This document shows, piece by piece, positions 38,101 through 45,678 of a stretch of DNA of 64,000 bases. The stretch comes from Pseudomonas citri (GTDB lineage: Bacteria > Pseudomonadota > Gammaproteobacteria > Pseudomonadales > Pseudomonadaceae). Positions within the stretch are counted from its first letter, which is position 1. Every line of letters begins with the position of its first letter. Position numbers and translations under genes: made by a program. The notes below the pieces were generated by a model. That model was not told where the DNA came from, ran no database searches, and saw only the letters and a list, made by a program, of their open reading frames with translations. The DNA lies in the NCBI RefSeq assembly GCF_025336485.1, contig NZ_JAODAB010000002.1, positions 310,001 through 374,000 of the forward strand. The letters run 5' to 3'.

Positions 38101-41100
38101 TGGTAGACGGCGTTGCCATTGGCGTCCAGTGTCAGGTAGCCGTAGGCGCCGTTGACCTGGCTGTCCAAGCCGCCGACGGCGGAGGTCGACGTGTCGTTGC
38201 CGGCGCGCACGCCGATCACCGCGCCACCGTCGGCGCCGAGCACGTCGTTGTCCAGCACATTCCCGCTGACCGTCCCGCCCTCCACCACCGAAGCGCTATC
38301 GCAGTAGGCGGTGGGCGTGTCGTCAACGATGTTGATGACTATGGTGCTGGTGGCCGTGTTACCCAGCGAGTCCGTGGCCTGGTAGGTGAAACTTTCGCTC
38401 ACGACATTCGAACCATCGTTGGCGTGGGGCGTGGTCGTGGCAGGCGACGTCAGGGTATAGGTATAAGAGCCGTCCGGGTGGAGCGACAACTGGCCGAAGG
38501 CGCCTGTGGCACTGCCCACCAAGGTGAAGGTCACCGCGCCCGACGCCCCCGTCACCGCCCCCGCGAGGCTGCCGCTGGCGGTTTCGCTGGTGGCGCTCGG
38601 GTCGCTGCCGGTGACGGTGCCAGGGGCCAGGTCTTCACCGTCCTGGTTCGGGTCGAGGGCTTTTTCGTAGACCGTGATGTCGCGGTCGGCTTCGGCGACG
38701 AGGCAGCCATCGTGCACGTCGATGGTGATGGTGGTCGTGCTTTCATCGCCGTCGGCATCGCGCACGGTGTAGGTGAACACATCGGTGGCACCGGGCGCAC
38801 TGACGGTGTTCGGATTGCTGTGATAAACCGCGTTGCCGTTCGCATCCAGGGTCAAGTAGCCGTAGGCGCCATTGATCTGGGTGTCGAGACCGCCAATCGC
38901 CGAGGTTGAGGTGTCGCTGCCAGCGCGCACACCAATGACGGCGCCGGTCACGGCCGGTCCGTCGGCGCCGCCTACGTCGTTATCGAGCACGTTGCCACTG
39001 ACCGTTGCGCCTTCGTTCACCGAGGCGTAATCGGCATGGGCGGTGGGCAAGTCATCGACAATATTCACATCGAGATTGCCCGTGGCGGTGGTGCCATTGT
39101 CATCGGTCGCGACCACCGTGAAATGTTCGCTGAGGCTGTTGGCGCCGTTGCCACTCGGATGGGCTTCGTTGTCCAGCAAGGTGTAGCTGTAGCTCACCAC
39201 GCCAGTGGCGGCGTTGTAACCGGTGATGGTCAGGGTGTTGCCCAACGCGGTGGTGATGGACTGAGGGAAACCGGCGAGCACACCGCCCGTGACCACGTTG
39301 ATGCCGCCAACGCTCAAGGTCTGCACGCCGTCCAGCGCGGTGACGGTGAAGGTGCCGCTCTGAGTCAATGCCGAGGCATCCGGGCTGCTGCCGTCGCTGA
39401 GGTGTTTCTCCTGGACGGTCAGTTCACCGCCTTCGCTGTCGAGGCCGGTAATGATCACCGGATCGTCGTTGTTGTGGATTTGCAGCACCAGGTTCGCCGT
39501 GCTGGTGTCGCCGTCGGCATCGGTCAGGGTGTAGGCGAAGGTTTCGCTGCCGCTGCCTCCGCCGTGCAGGCCTTTGAAATCGACGTTGGCGGTGTCGAGG
39601 GTGTAGGTGTAGGAACCGTCGGCGTTCAGCACCAGGGAGCCGTAAGTGCCGGTGAAGGTGCCCGGCGTGACGGGACCGGAAGCGATCTGGTCGGCGCCTT
39701 GGGTGTCGTTGGTCAGGACGTTGCCGGTCAGGGTCAGGTGGCTTTCCGACGCAGTGCTGGCGTTGCTGTCGTCTACGGCTTTGGGCAAGTCATCGACGAT
39801 GTTCACATCGAGATTGCCGGTGGCGGTGGTGCCATTGTCGTCAGTCGCGACCACCGTGAAATGTTCGCTGAGGCTGTTGGCGCCGTTGCCACTCGGATGA
39901 GCTTCGTTGTCCAGCAAGGTGTAGCTGTAGCTCACCACGCCAGTGGCGGCGTTGTAACCGGTGATGGTCAGGGTGTTGCCCAACGCGGTGGTGATGGACT
40001 GCGGAAAACCGGCGGCCACGCCGCCCGTGACCACGTTGATGCCGCCAACGCTCAGGGTCTGCACGCCGTCCAGCGCGGTGACGGTGAAGGTGCCGCTTTG
40101 GGTCAATGCCGAGGCATCCGGACTGCTGCCGTCGCTGAGGTGTTTCTCCTGGACGGTCAGTTCACCGCCTTCGCTGTCGAGGCCGGTAATGATCACCGGA
40201 TCGTCGTTGTTGTGGATTTGCAGCACCAGGTTTGCCGTGCTGGTGTCGCCGTCGGCATCGGTGAGGGTGTAGGTGAAAGTCTCGGTGCCGCTGCCTCCAC
40301 CATGCAGCGCGACGAATTGCGGGTCGCTGGTGTCGAGCGTGTAGGTGTACGTGCCGTTGGGGTTGAGCACCAAAGTGCCGTAGGTGCCGGTGAACGTGCC
40401 GCCGATGATCGGCCCGCTGTCGGGGCCGGTGGGGATACGGTCGGCGCCCTGGTGGTCGTTGGGCAATACATTGCCGGTGAGGGTGACCAGGGTTTCCGAA
40501 GCGCTGCTGGGGTGGCTGTCGTCGATTGCCTGGGGCACGTCGTCGGTGATGTTGACGTCCAGGGTGCCAGTGGCGGTGTCGCCGTCGGTGTCGACCGCCA
40601 CGATCGGGAACTGTTCGATGATGCCGTTGGCACCGCCGCCTGCGGGATGGGTCTCGGCGCCCGTGAGGGTGTAGCTGTAGCTGACCACCCCAGTGGCCGG
40701 GTCGTAGCCGGTGATGGTCAGCGTGTTGCCCAGCGGCGAAGTGATGCTTTGGGGGAAGCCTGTGGGCACGCCGCCCGCAATCACGCTGATGCCACCGATG
40801 CTCAGGCTGCTCAGCCCGTCAGAAGCGGATACGGTGAAGCTGCCGCTTTGCACCAGCGCAGCCGGATCGGGCGCCGAACCGTCGGCCAGGTTGGCCTCAT
40901 GGGTGGTCAGTTCGCCGCCTTCCACGTCGACCCCGTCGAGGGTCACAGGGTTATCCGGCGGAGTCACCGGCGGCACGGTATTGTCGTCGCCATTGTTGTC
41001 CGGCTCAGCCGCCAGGCGCAGGTCGGGGAATTCAGGTACCCCATTGAACCCGGCCGTGGGGAAACCGATGTGCGGTTCGACCCGACCGCCGACTTCCTCC

Positions 41101-41510
41101 AGCAACACAAAGCTGTGCCCACCGCCCAGGCCACCGGGGGTGTTTCCCGCCCCTGGGCCTGCAGCCGTGGCTTCGCCGGCCTGGGTCGGGTCAGCGCCAG
41201 CGGCAATGGCTTGTTGCAGTTTCTGCACATCGGTCAGTTGCGCATCACTGGGCGTCGCCGCGTCGGGCGTATCGACATGAGGTGCCTGGTTGGCGAGCAA
41301 CTGCGGGGTCAGCGTCAGATCGCTTTCACGCCCCAGCGTCAATTCATGGCCGTTGTTCAGATGTACGGCCACGGCGCCTTCGGCACCGGTGATCAGGTGC
41401 TCGCCGGCATACAGCCGATCACCTTCGACCAAGGGCCGCCGCAGACCGCCTGCCGCCTCTGCGAAAACCTGCCCCACCACTTTGCTGACGGTACCGATGA
41501 GCGCTGCCAT
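35136..41510 (-). CDS. mapA: Large RTX surface adhesin of the LapA/MapA type
   Basis: A 2124-residue cell-surface adhesin. Residues ~1-110 form a retention module (TVSKVVGQVFAEAAGGLRRP, VEGDRLYAGE), followed by the LapG-type cleavage motif TAAG at residues 115-118 and a conserved GGGHSFVLLEEVGGRVEP segment. Several ~240-residue repeats of VCBS/T1SS type follow. A VWA domain with MIDAS motif DVSGSM lies near residue 1327, RTX nonapeptides (GGAGNDLL type) at ~1865-2005, and a C-terminal type I secretion signal at the end. The start at 41510 was chosen because GGAGG lies eight bases before it. Divergent from its secretion genes. In P. fluorescens Pf0-1, MapA with MapBCE is the second biofilm adhesin; I assign the name by architecture and neighbours. 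Confidence 0.9.
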   Translation of the reverse strand: MAALIGTVSKVVGQVFAEAAGGLRRPLVEGDRLYAGEHLITGAEGAVAVHLNNGHELTLGRESDLTLTPQLLANQAPHVDTPDAATPSDAQLTDVQKLQQAIAAGADPTQAGEATAAGPGAGNTPGGLGGGHSFVLLEEVGGRVEPHIGFPTAGFNGVPEFPDLRLAAEPDNNGDDNTVPPVTPPDNPVTLDGVDVEGGELTTHEANLADGSAPDPAALVQSGSFTVSASDGLSSLSIGGISVIAGGVPTGFPQSITSPLGNTLTITGYDPATGVVSYSYTLTGAETHPAGGGANGIIEQFPIVAVDTDGDTATGTLDVNITDDVPQAIDDSHPSSASETLVTLTGNVLPNDHQGADRIPTGPDSGPIIGGTFTGTYGTLVLNPNGTYTYTLDTSDPQFVALHGGGSGTETFTYTLTDADGDTSTANLVLQIHNNDDPVIITGLDSEGGELTVQEKHLSDGSSPDASALTQSGTFTVTALDGVQTLSVGGINVVTGGVAAGFPQSITTALGNTLTITGYNAATGVVSYSYTLLDNEAHPSGNGANSLSEHFTVVATDDNGTTATGNLDVNIVDDLPKAVDDSNASTASESHLTLTGNVLTNDTQGADQIASGPVTPGTFTGTYGSLVLNADGSYTYTLDTANVDFKGLHGGGSGSETFAYTLTDADGDTSTANLVLQIHNNDDPVIITGLDSEGGELTVQEKHLSDGSSPDASALTQSGTFTVTALDGVQTLSVGGINVVTGGVLAGFPQSITTALGNTLTITGYNAATGVVSYSYTLLDNEAHPSGNGANSLSEHFTVVATDDNGTTATGNLDVNIVDDLPTAHADYASVNEGATVSGNVLDNDVGGADGPAVTGAVIGVRAGSDTSTSAIGGLDTQINGAYGYLTLDANGNAVYHSNPNTVSAPGATDVFTYTVRDADGDESTTTITIDVHDGCLVAEADRDITVYEKALDPNQDGEDLAPGTVTGSDPSATSETASGSLAGAVTGASGAVTFTLVGSATGAFGQLSLHPDGSYTYTLTSPATTTPHANDGSNVVSESFTYQATDSLGNTATSTIVINIVDDTPTAYCDSASVVEGGTVSGNVLDNDVLGADGGAVIGVRAGNDTSTSAVGGLDSQVNGAYGYLTLDANGNAVYHSNPDAVGAPGATDVFTYTVRDADGDESTTTITIDVHNSCLVAETDQDVTVYEKALDLKQDGQDLAPATVTGSDPNASGETATGTLEGSVTGATGALTYTLVGSATGAHGQLLLNPDGTYTYTLTSPATTTPGANDGQNVLTESFTYEATDALGNKASGSLVVSIVDDVPSAVASERSVAAVEVDSNLLIVLDVSGSMADPSGVQGLSRLDLAKQAISALLDKYDDLGEVKVQLVTFSSSATDQTSVWVDVATAKTLLTSLTAGGGTNYDAAVAAAKTAFVTSGQLTGAQNIGYFFSDGKPTSGQETGAADETAWKAFLDANGIKNYAIGLGSGVSNANLDPLAYDGSTHTDTNAVVVTDLNQLNSVLSGTVQGVPVTGSLSGECGSFDADGGFVKSLVVDGTTYSYDPTANGGQGALTVSGGADHGTFNTLNNTLSIATEHDGTLVMNLDTGEYSYTSQTTTSTLITESIGYTVSDNDGDLANSNLVIKVVPNSPPVAVDDNVITNVLSGNIVVPGELLLGNDSDANGDPLTAAPTSFNTGWTVKGGDFTGSTGTVSFTGNNVQSINLDRSAFVANAASMTAMLVVSGALGMVSNNNANDEDRLNISLKQGETLTLDHNLAAGHITLEYSLNGGPFIAIADGASFTAAADGDYQIHVTNIPNPGNGNVNGAENYQLTLTVNYAGAQDSTPDYHGTYTASDNHGGSDSAAVDITYQAGHTLTGTSGDDVLLAGNGDNTLNAGDGNDILSAGSGNNTLHGGAGNDLLYSGAGNDLLDGGTGNDTASYAHATAGVTVNLGLLAAQNTFGAGTDTLTAIENLVGSNFNDTLTGDGANNRIDGGLGHDVLNGGGGDDLLIGGLGNNTLTGGSGADTFQWQAGNSGHDVITDFTPGVDKLDLSQLLLGESGSTASLDDYLHFTVTGSGASVMTSIDVSSTAGATPNQTIDLAGVNLASHYGVTPGAGGLVGGADTATIINGMLNDHSLKVDTV
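37611..38760 (-). repeat. Adhesin internal repeat, family B (about 720-base period)
   Basis: Segments around 37611-38100 and 38331-38820 are closely similar at DNA level at an offset of 720 bases (240 codons). Each codes a module that includes the VYEKALD...DQDGQDLAP-like stretch and a DADGDESTTTITIDVH strand. Confidence 0.8.
39064..40310 (-). repeat. Adhesin internal repeat, family A (738-base period, nearly identical copies)
   Basis: The segment 39064-39571 recurs at 39802-40309 with only scattered mismatches (offset 738 bases, 246 codons). It codes the GGELTVQEKHLSDGSSPDAS module. A third, more diverged copy follows to about 40960. Near identity suggests recent duplication or gene conversion. 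Confidence 0.9.
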
Positions 41511-41820
41511 GTGCATTTCCTCCGCTGCCAACCGCAGTCGGCACCTGTCTGGGTGAAGAAACCGTGCTCAGGATGGCGCCAGGAAAGCTGGAAAATCTGC
41601 CAGTTTTCGCGGGGCTGGAAGGCGCTAGCCATTCGCCACAATGACAAAAAACCGTCACCAAAACCCCGTTCCCATGTTGCCCTTTCGGCACATCTCCACA
41701 TCGTTCGAAAATTTCCACAGAACTTTTATTGACGCCTAAAAGCCGTCAGAACCCGCAGATTCAAAGGCTTTCGTCCTGAACAATGTGCCGCTTTTTTCCA
41801 AGCACATAAGTTTTTTTCGA

Positions 41821-41833
41821 CATAAGTCTTATG
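41821..41833. promoter_or_regulatory. Palindrome CATAAG-T-CTTATG in the adhesin control region
   Basis: A perfect 6-base inverted repeat around one base in the 452-base divergent region between the adhesin and its secretion genes; an extra ACATAAG half-site lies near 41803. It could be an operator. No known binding protein is recognised. Confidence 0.35.
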
Positions 41834-41911
41834 AAAAATTCTTCTTAGGTTTCCCGCAGGATGTTCTTAGCTGTGTTGTTACAAGGTTGAAACGGTTTCG
41901 ACCCTAAATAC

Positions 41912-41925
41912 GACAATTTATTGAC
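41912..41925 (-). promoter_or_regulatory. FleQ box between the adhesin and secretion genes
   Basis: On the minus strand this reads GTCAATAAATTGTC, matching 13 of 14 positions of the FleQ consensus GTCANTAAATTGAC. It is 38 bases before the outer membrane secretion gene and about 400 before the adhesin gene. FleQ is a c-di-GMP-responsive regulator that switches flagellar and adhesion genes in pseudomonads. Confidence 0.7.
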
Positions 41926-41962
41926 GACAACTCAGCACTACCTACCTAAGGAGATGTACCCC

Positions 41963-43318
41963 ATGCGCGTTCTACACCCCCTTTGCAGCGCGGTTCTGTT
42001 GGCCACGGCCTGCTCTTGCGCACAGGCCATGTCCTTGACCGAAGCGATCCAGAGCACGATCGCCACCCACCCGGAGTTGGCACAGCGGGTGGACAGTCGC
42101 CGGTCGGCCAATGAAGACGTCAAGGTCGCCCGGGGGGGCTTCTTCCCGTCAGTGGATTTGAACGCCGGCTATGGTCGCGGCTACACCGACAACCCCAATA
42201 CCCGCGCATTGGGCAATCACCACACCAATATCCTGACGTACACCCAGTCGGAGCTGCGCCTGCGGCAGATGATCTTCGACGGGTTCAACACCGCCAATGA
42301 GGTGGAGCGCACCAAGGGCGTGGTCAACTCCCGCGCCTATTACGCCCAGGGCACCGCCCAGGACCTGGCACTGCGCACCATCGAGGTCTACCTGGAGGTG
42401 CTCAAGCGCCGCGAGCTGGTGACCCTGGCCAAGAACAACCTGCAAGCGCACCTGCGGGTCAACGACCAGATCGGCCTACGCACCCAGCGCGGTGTAGGCA
42501 GCACCGCCGACGCCGACCAGTCCAATGCCCGCCGGGCCCTGGCGGAAAACAACTACGACACCGCCGAGGTGGACCTGGCCGACGCCGAGGCCAACTTCTA
42601 TAGCGTGGTCGGGCGCATGCCCGATGAGCTGGAAGCGCCCCCCTCGACCAAAGGGGAAATCCCCGCCGACCTGCGCGAAGCCCAGCAAAGCATGGTGGAC
42701 AACAACCCTTACCTGAAATCGGCCCAGGCCGACATTCAGTCCGCCGAGAGCCAGTACGAAGTGGCGAAGTCACCGTTCTACCCGCGCTTCGATGCCGAAG
42801 CGGCGGTGGGCGCCAACAACAACATCGGCGGTGAAGAAGGCCATGACAACACTTGGCGGGTGGGTATCGTGATGAACTACAACCTGTTCCGCGGCGGCAG
42901 CGACAAGGCGCGCCTGGCCTCCAACGCCCATCAGATCAACCAGGCCACGGACATCCGCAACAACGCCCTGCGCCAGCTCAACGAAGACACGCGCCTGGCC
43001 TGGAACGCGATGCTCAATGCCCGTAAGCAGACGCCCACCGCCCGCGAATACGCTGAGACCACCGCCCGGGTACGCGCCGCCTACCAGGACCAGTTCGGCC
43101 TCGGCCAGCGCACCCTGCTCGACCTGCTCGACAGCGAGAACGAGCTGTACAACGCCAACCGTCGCTACACCGAAGTGCGCTACACCGAGGAGTTCTCGAT
43201 GTACCGGGTGCTGGCGAACATGGGCCAATTGTTGAGCAAGCAGCGGGTCGTGCTGCCGGCCGACACAATTGCCCAGACCGAGGTCAAGAACCAGGCACGG
43301 CTGCCCGAACTGAAGTAG
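41963..43318 (+). CDS. mapE: TolC family outer membrane protein of the adhesin secretion system
   Basis: A 451-residue outer membrane efflux protein with a signal peptide (residues ~1-22, SCAQA before MSLTEAIQ). Coiled-coil repeats and LapE-like motifs (HPELAQRVDSRRSANEDV, QLRLRQMIFDGFNTANEV-like strand, DEFGLGQRTLLDLLDSENELY in near form) identify a type I secretion outer membrane partner. An AAGGAG site lies nine bases before the ATG at 41963. First gene of a divergent operon opposite the adhesin; the name is by analogy with MapE/LapE. Confidence 0.9.
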   Translation: MRVLHPLCSAVLLATACSCAQAMSLTEAIQSTIATHPELAQRVDSRRSANEDVKVARGGFFPSVDLNAGYGRGYTDNPNTRALGNHHTNILTYTQSELRLRQMIFDGFNTANEVERTKGVVNSRAYYAQGTAQDLALRTIEVYLEVLKRRELVTLAKNNLQAHLRVNDQIGLRTQRGVGSTADADQSNARRALAENNYDTAEVDLADAEANFYSVVGRMPDELEAPPSTKGEIPADLREAQQSMVDNNPYLKSAQADIQSAESQYEVAKSPFYPRFDAEAAVGANNNIGGEEGHDNTWRVGIVMNYNLFRGGSDKARLASNAHQINQATDIRNNALRQLNEDTRLAWNAMLNARKQTPTAREYAETTARVRAAYQDQFGLGQRTLLDLLDSENELYNANRRYTEVRYTEEFSMYRVLANMGQLLSKQRVVLPADTIAQTEVKNQARLPELK

Positions 43319-43343
43319 CCCCCGAAAATGGGAGTGAGCCATT

Positions 43344-45503
43344 GTGACCAGCATGGAACCCACAAGCCCCGGCGCCGACCCGCGGCTGAATTTCGATGAC
43401 CCCTTGCTGGATGGCTTGTTGATTCTCTGCAAACTCCATGGCGCGACGGCCAGCCGCGCCAGCCTCAGCGCCGGGCTCCCTATGGCGCACCAACGCTTGA
43501 GCCTGGACCTGCTGCCACGCGCAGCGGCCCGGGTCAGCTTGCAGGCACGGGTGCTGCGTCGCGAACTGACGGCAATCTCGCCGCTCAATCTGCCGGTCAT
43601 GCTGATCCTGGCCGGGGGCCGTTGCGCGGTGTTGCGACGCTGGGGCGAGGACGGCCAGGCACTGATCCTGCCCAGTGAAGCCGATGGTGGCGAGCAATGG
43701 GTCAGCCGTGAAGAACTGGCCGCCGACTACAGTGGCCAGGCCCTGTTCGCCCGGCCACGCCATGAACTCGAGGATCTGCGCACACCCTTGGTGCCACGGG
43801 TCGAGGCGTGGTTTCGCGACACCTTGAAACTGTCGCGCTGGCTATACAGCGACGCGATCCTGGCGAGCTTGCTGATCAACCTGCTGGGGCTGATGGTGCC
43901 GCTGTTCGTCATGCAGACCTACGACCGCGTGGTGCCGAACCAGGCCACATCGACTCTGTGGGTGCTGGCCGTGGGATTGCTGATCGGTACCGGTTTCGAA
44001 CTGGTGCTGCGGGTGGTGCGTGCCCACCTGCTGGACACCGCCGGCAAGAAAACCGACGTGATTCTCTCCGCCACTCTGTTCGAACGCATCACCGGCATGG
44101 CGATGAAGGCCAGGCCGGCGACCATCGGCGGCTTCGCCCAGAGCATCCATGACTTCCAGGGCCTGCGCGAGTTTCTCACCGCCGTGACCCTCACCAGCCT
44201 GATCGACCTGCCCTTCGCCGTGCTGATGCTGCTGGTGATCGGCCTGCTCGGCGGCTGGCTGGTGGTGATTCCCGTGGTGGCCTTCCCCATCACCATTGTC
44301 CTGGCGATGATCATCCAGGCACGCCTGCGCGACACCGTGCAAAAAAGCCTGGCCCTGGGCGCCCAACGCCAGGCCTTGCTGATCGAGACCCTCAGTGGCC
44401 TGGAGACCCTCAAGGCGTGCAGTGCCGAGAGCGAACGCCAGCATCAGTGGGAGAGCACCCACGGCGCCCTCACCCGCCTGGACAGCCACGCGCGCAACCT
44501 CTCGGCGCTGGCGACCAACGGTACGTTGTTCCTGCAACAACTGGCGGGCATGGCGACCATCGTCGCCGGGGTCTACAGCATCATCGCTGGCAACCTGAGT
44601 GTCGGGGCACTGGTGGCCAGCTACATGCTCGGCAGCCGGGTGCTCGCACCGCTGGGCCAGATCGCCGGCCTGATCACCCGCTACCAACAAGCCCAGCTCA
44701 CCATGCGCAGCACCGACGCCCTGATGGCGCTGCCCCAAGAGCGCGATGCCAGCCACAGGCCGCTGGATCACACCCAACTGCAAGGCGCATTGGACGTCAC
44801 CGGAGTGACCTTTCACTACAACGGCCAGAACACCCCGGCGCTGACCAATATCAGCTTCAGCCTCAAGCCCGGCGAACGGGTCGGCATCATCGGTCGCAGC
44901 GGCTCGGGCAAAAGCACCCTGGCGCGCCTGGTGATGGGATTCCATGAACCGCAGGAGGGCCAATTGCTGCTGGACGGCCTGGACCTGCGGCAGTTGGACG
45001 TCGCCGACCTGCGCCAACAGATCGGTTATGTCGCCCACGACCTGCCGCTGCTGGCCGGCAGCCTGCGGGACAATCTCACGCTAGGGGCGCGCTACATCAG
45101 CGACGCGCGCATGCTGGAAGTGGCGGAACTGACCGGCGTCACCGAACTGGCTCGCCAGCACCCGCAAGGCTTCGACCGCCCGGTGGGCGAGCGCGGGCAA
45201 CTGCTGTCGGGCGGCCAGCGCCAGGCGGTGCTGCTGGCCCGAGCGTTGCTGCTCGACCCGCCGATCCTGCTGCTGGACGAGCCCACCAGCGCCATGGACA
45301 ACAGCAGCGAAGACGTCCTGCGGCAAAAACTCCACGCCCGCGTCCAAGGCAAGACCGTATTGCTGGTCACCCACCGCACCTCGATGCTGAGCCTGGTGGA
45401 CCGGCTGCTGGTGTTGGACAACGGCCGGATCGTGGCGGACGGGCCGAAAGAGGCGGTGATCGAGGCGTTGCGCAAGGGGCGGGTGGGGGCTGGAACGGTG
45501 TAA
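43344..45503 (+). CDS. mapB: Type I secretion ABC transporter of the adhesin
   Basis: A 719-residue exporter. An N-terminal C39-like domain (residues ~15-135) without the expected peptidase Cys-His pair is followed by six transmembrane helices (~165-430), then the ATPase with Walker A GRSGSGKST, signature LLSGGQRQ and Walker B ILLLDEPTSAMD. It matches LapB-type transporters of large adhesins, where the inactive domain probably docks substrate. It starts with GTG at 43344 after GGGAGTGAGCC, 25 bases downstream of the outer membrane gene. Confidence 0.93.
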   Translation: MTSMEPTSPGADPRLNFDDPLLDGLLILCKLHGATASRASLSAGLPMAHQRLSLDLLPRAAARVSLQARVLRRELTAISPLNLPVMLILAGGRCAVLRRWGEDGQALILPSEADGGEQWVSREELAADYSGQALFARPRHELEDLRTPLVPRVEAWFRDTLKLSRWLYSDAILASLLINLLGLMVPLFVMQTYDRVVPNQATSTLWVLAVGLLIGTGFELVLRVVRAHLLDTAGKKTDVILSATLFERITGMAMKARPATIGGFAQSIHDFQGLREFLTAVTLTSLIDLPFAVLMLLVIGLLGGWLVVIPVVAFPITIVLAMIIQARLRDTVQKSLALGAQRQALLIETLSGLETLKACSAESERQHQWESTHGALTRLDSHARNLSALATNGTLFLQQLAGMATIVAGVYSIIAGNLSVGALVASYMLGSRVLAPLGQIAGLITRYQQAQLTMRSTDALMALPQERDASHRPLDHTQLQGALDVTGVTFHYNGQNTPALTNISFSLKPGERVGIIGRSGSGKSTLARLVMGFHEPQEGQLLLDGLDLRQLDVADLRQQIGYVAHDLPLLAGSLRDNLTLGARYISDARMLEVAELTGVTELARQHPQGFDRPVGERGQLLSGGQRQAVLLARALLLDPPILLLDEPTSAMDNSSEDVLRQKLHARVQGKTVLLVTHRTSMLSLVDRLLVLDNGRIVADGPKEAVIEALRKGRVGAGTV

Positions 45504-45524
45504 ACCGTTCTAACGTCAGCACAA

Positions 45525-45615
45525 CCTGTGGGAGCAAGGCTTGCCCGCGATACAGGCGCCTCGGTTCCAGCGAGACCGCACTCGCTTCATCGCGGGCAAG
45601 CCTTGCTCCCACAGG
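45525..45615. repeat. REP-like palindrome pair, GTGGGAGCAAGG family
   Basis: Two inverted arms (CCTGTGGGAGCAAGGCTTGCCCGCGAT and ATCGCGGGCAAGCCTTGCTCCCACAGG) flank a centre of about 35 bases in the gap between the ABC and membrane-fusion genes. It could lower transcription of the membrane-fusion gene relative to the ABC gene. Confidence 0.88.
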
Positions 45616-45678
45616 TAACCCTGCCAAGCCACAAGAATGTATTCGGTTTTATTTTTTCTAACCAACGGGTACCGCCCC

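Noticed and set aside
37611..40960. Possible CRISPR or phage tail-fibre repeats
   Set aside because: The periods are 720-738 bases and in frame within one adhesin gene; there are no short repeats with spacers.
39036..41732. An 898-codon open frame on the plus strand
   Set aside because: It is the antisense of the repetitive adhesin; its apparent repeats are only shadows of the real ones.
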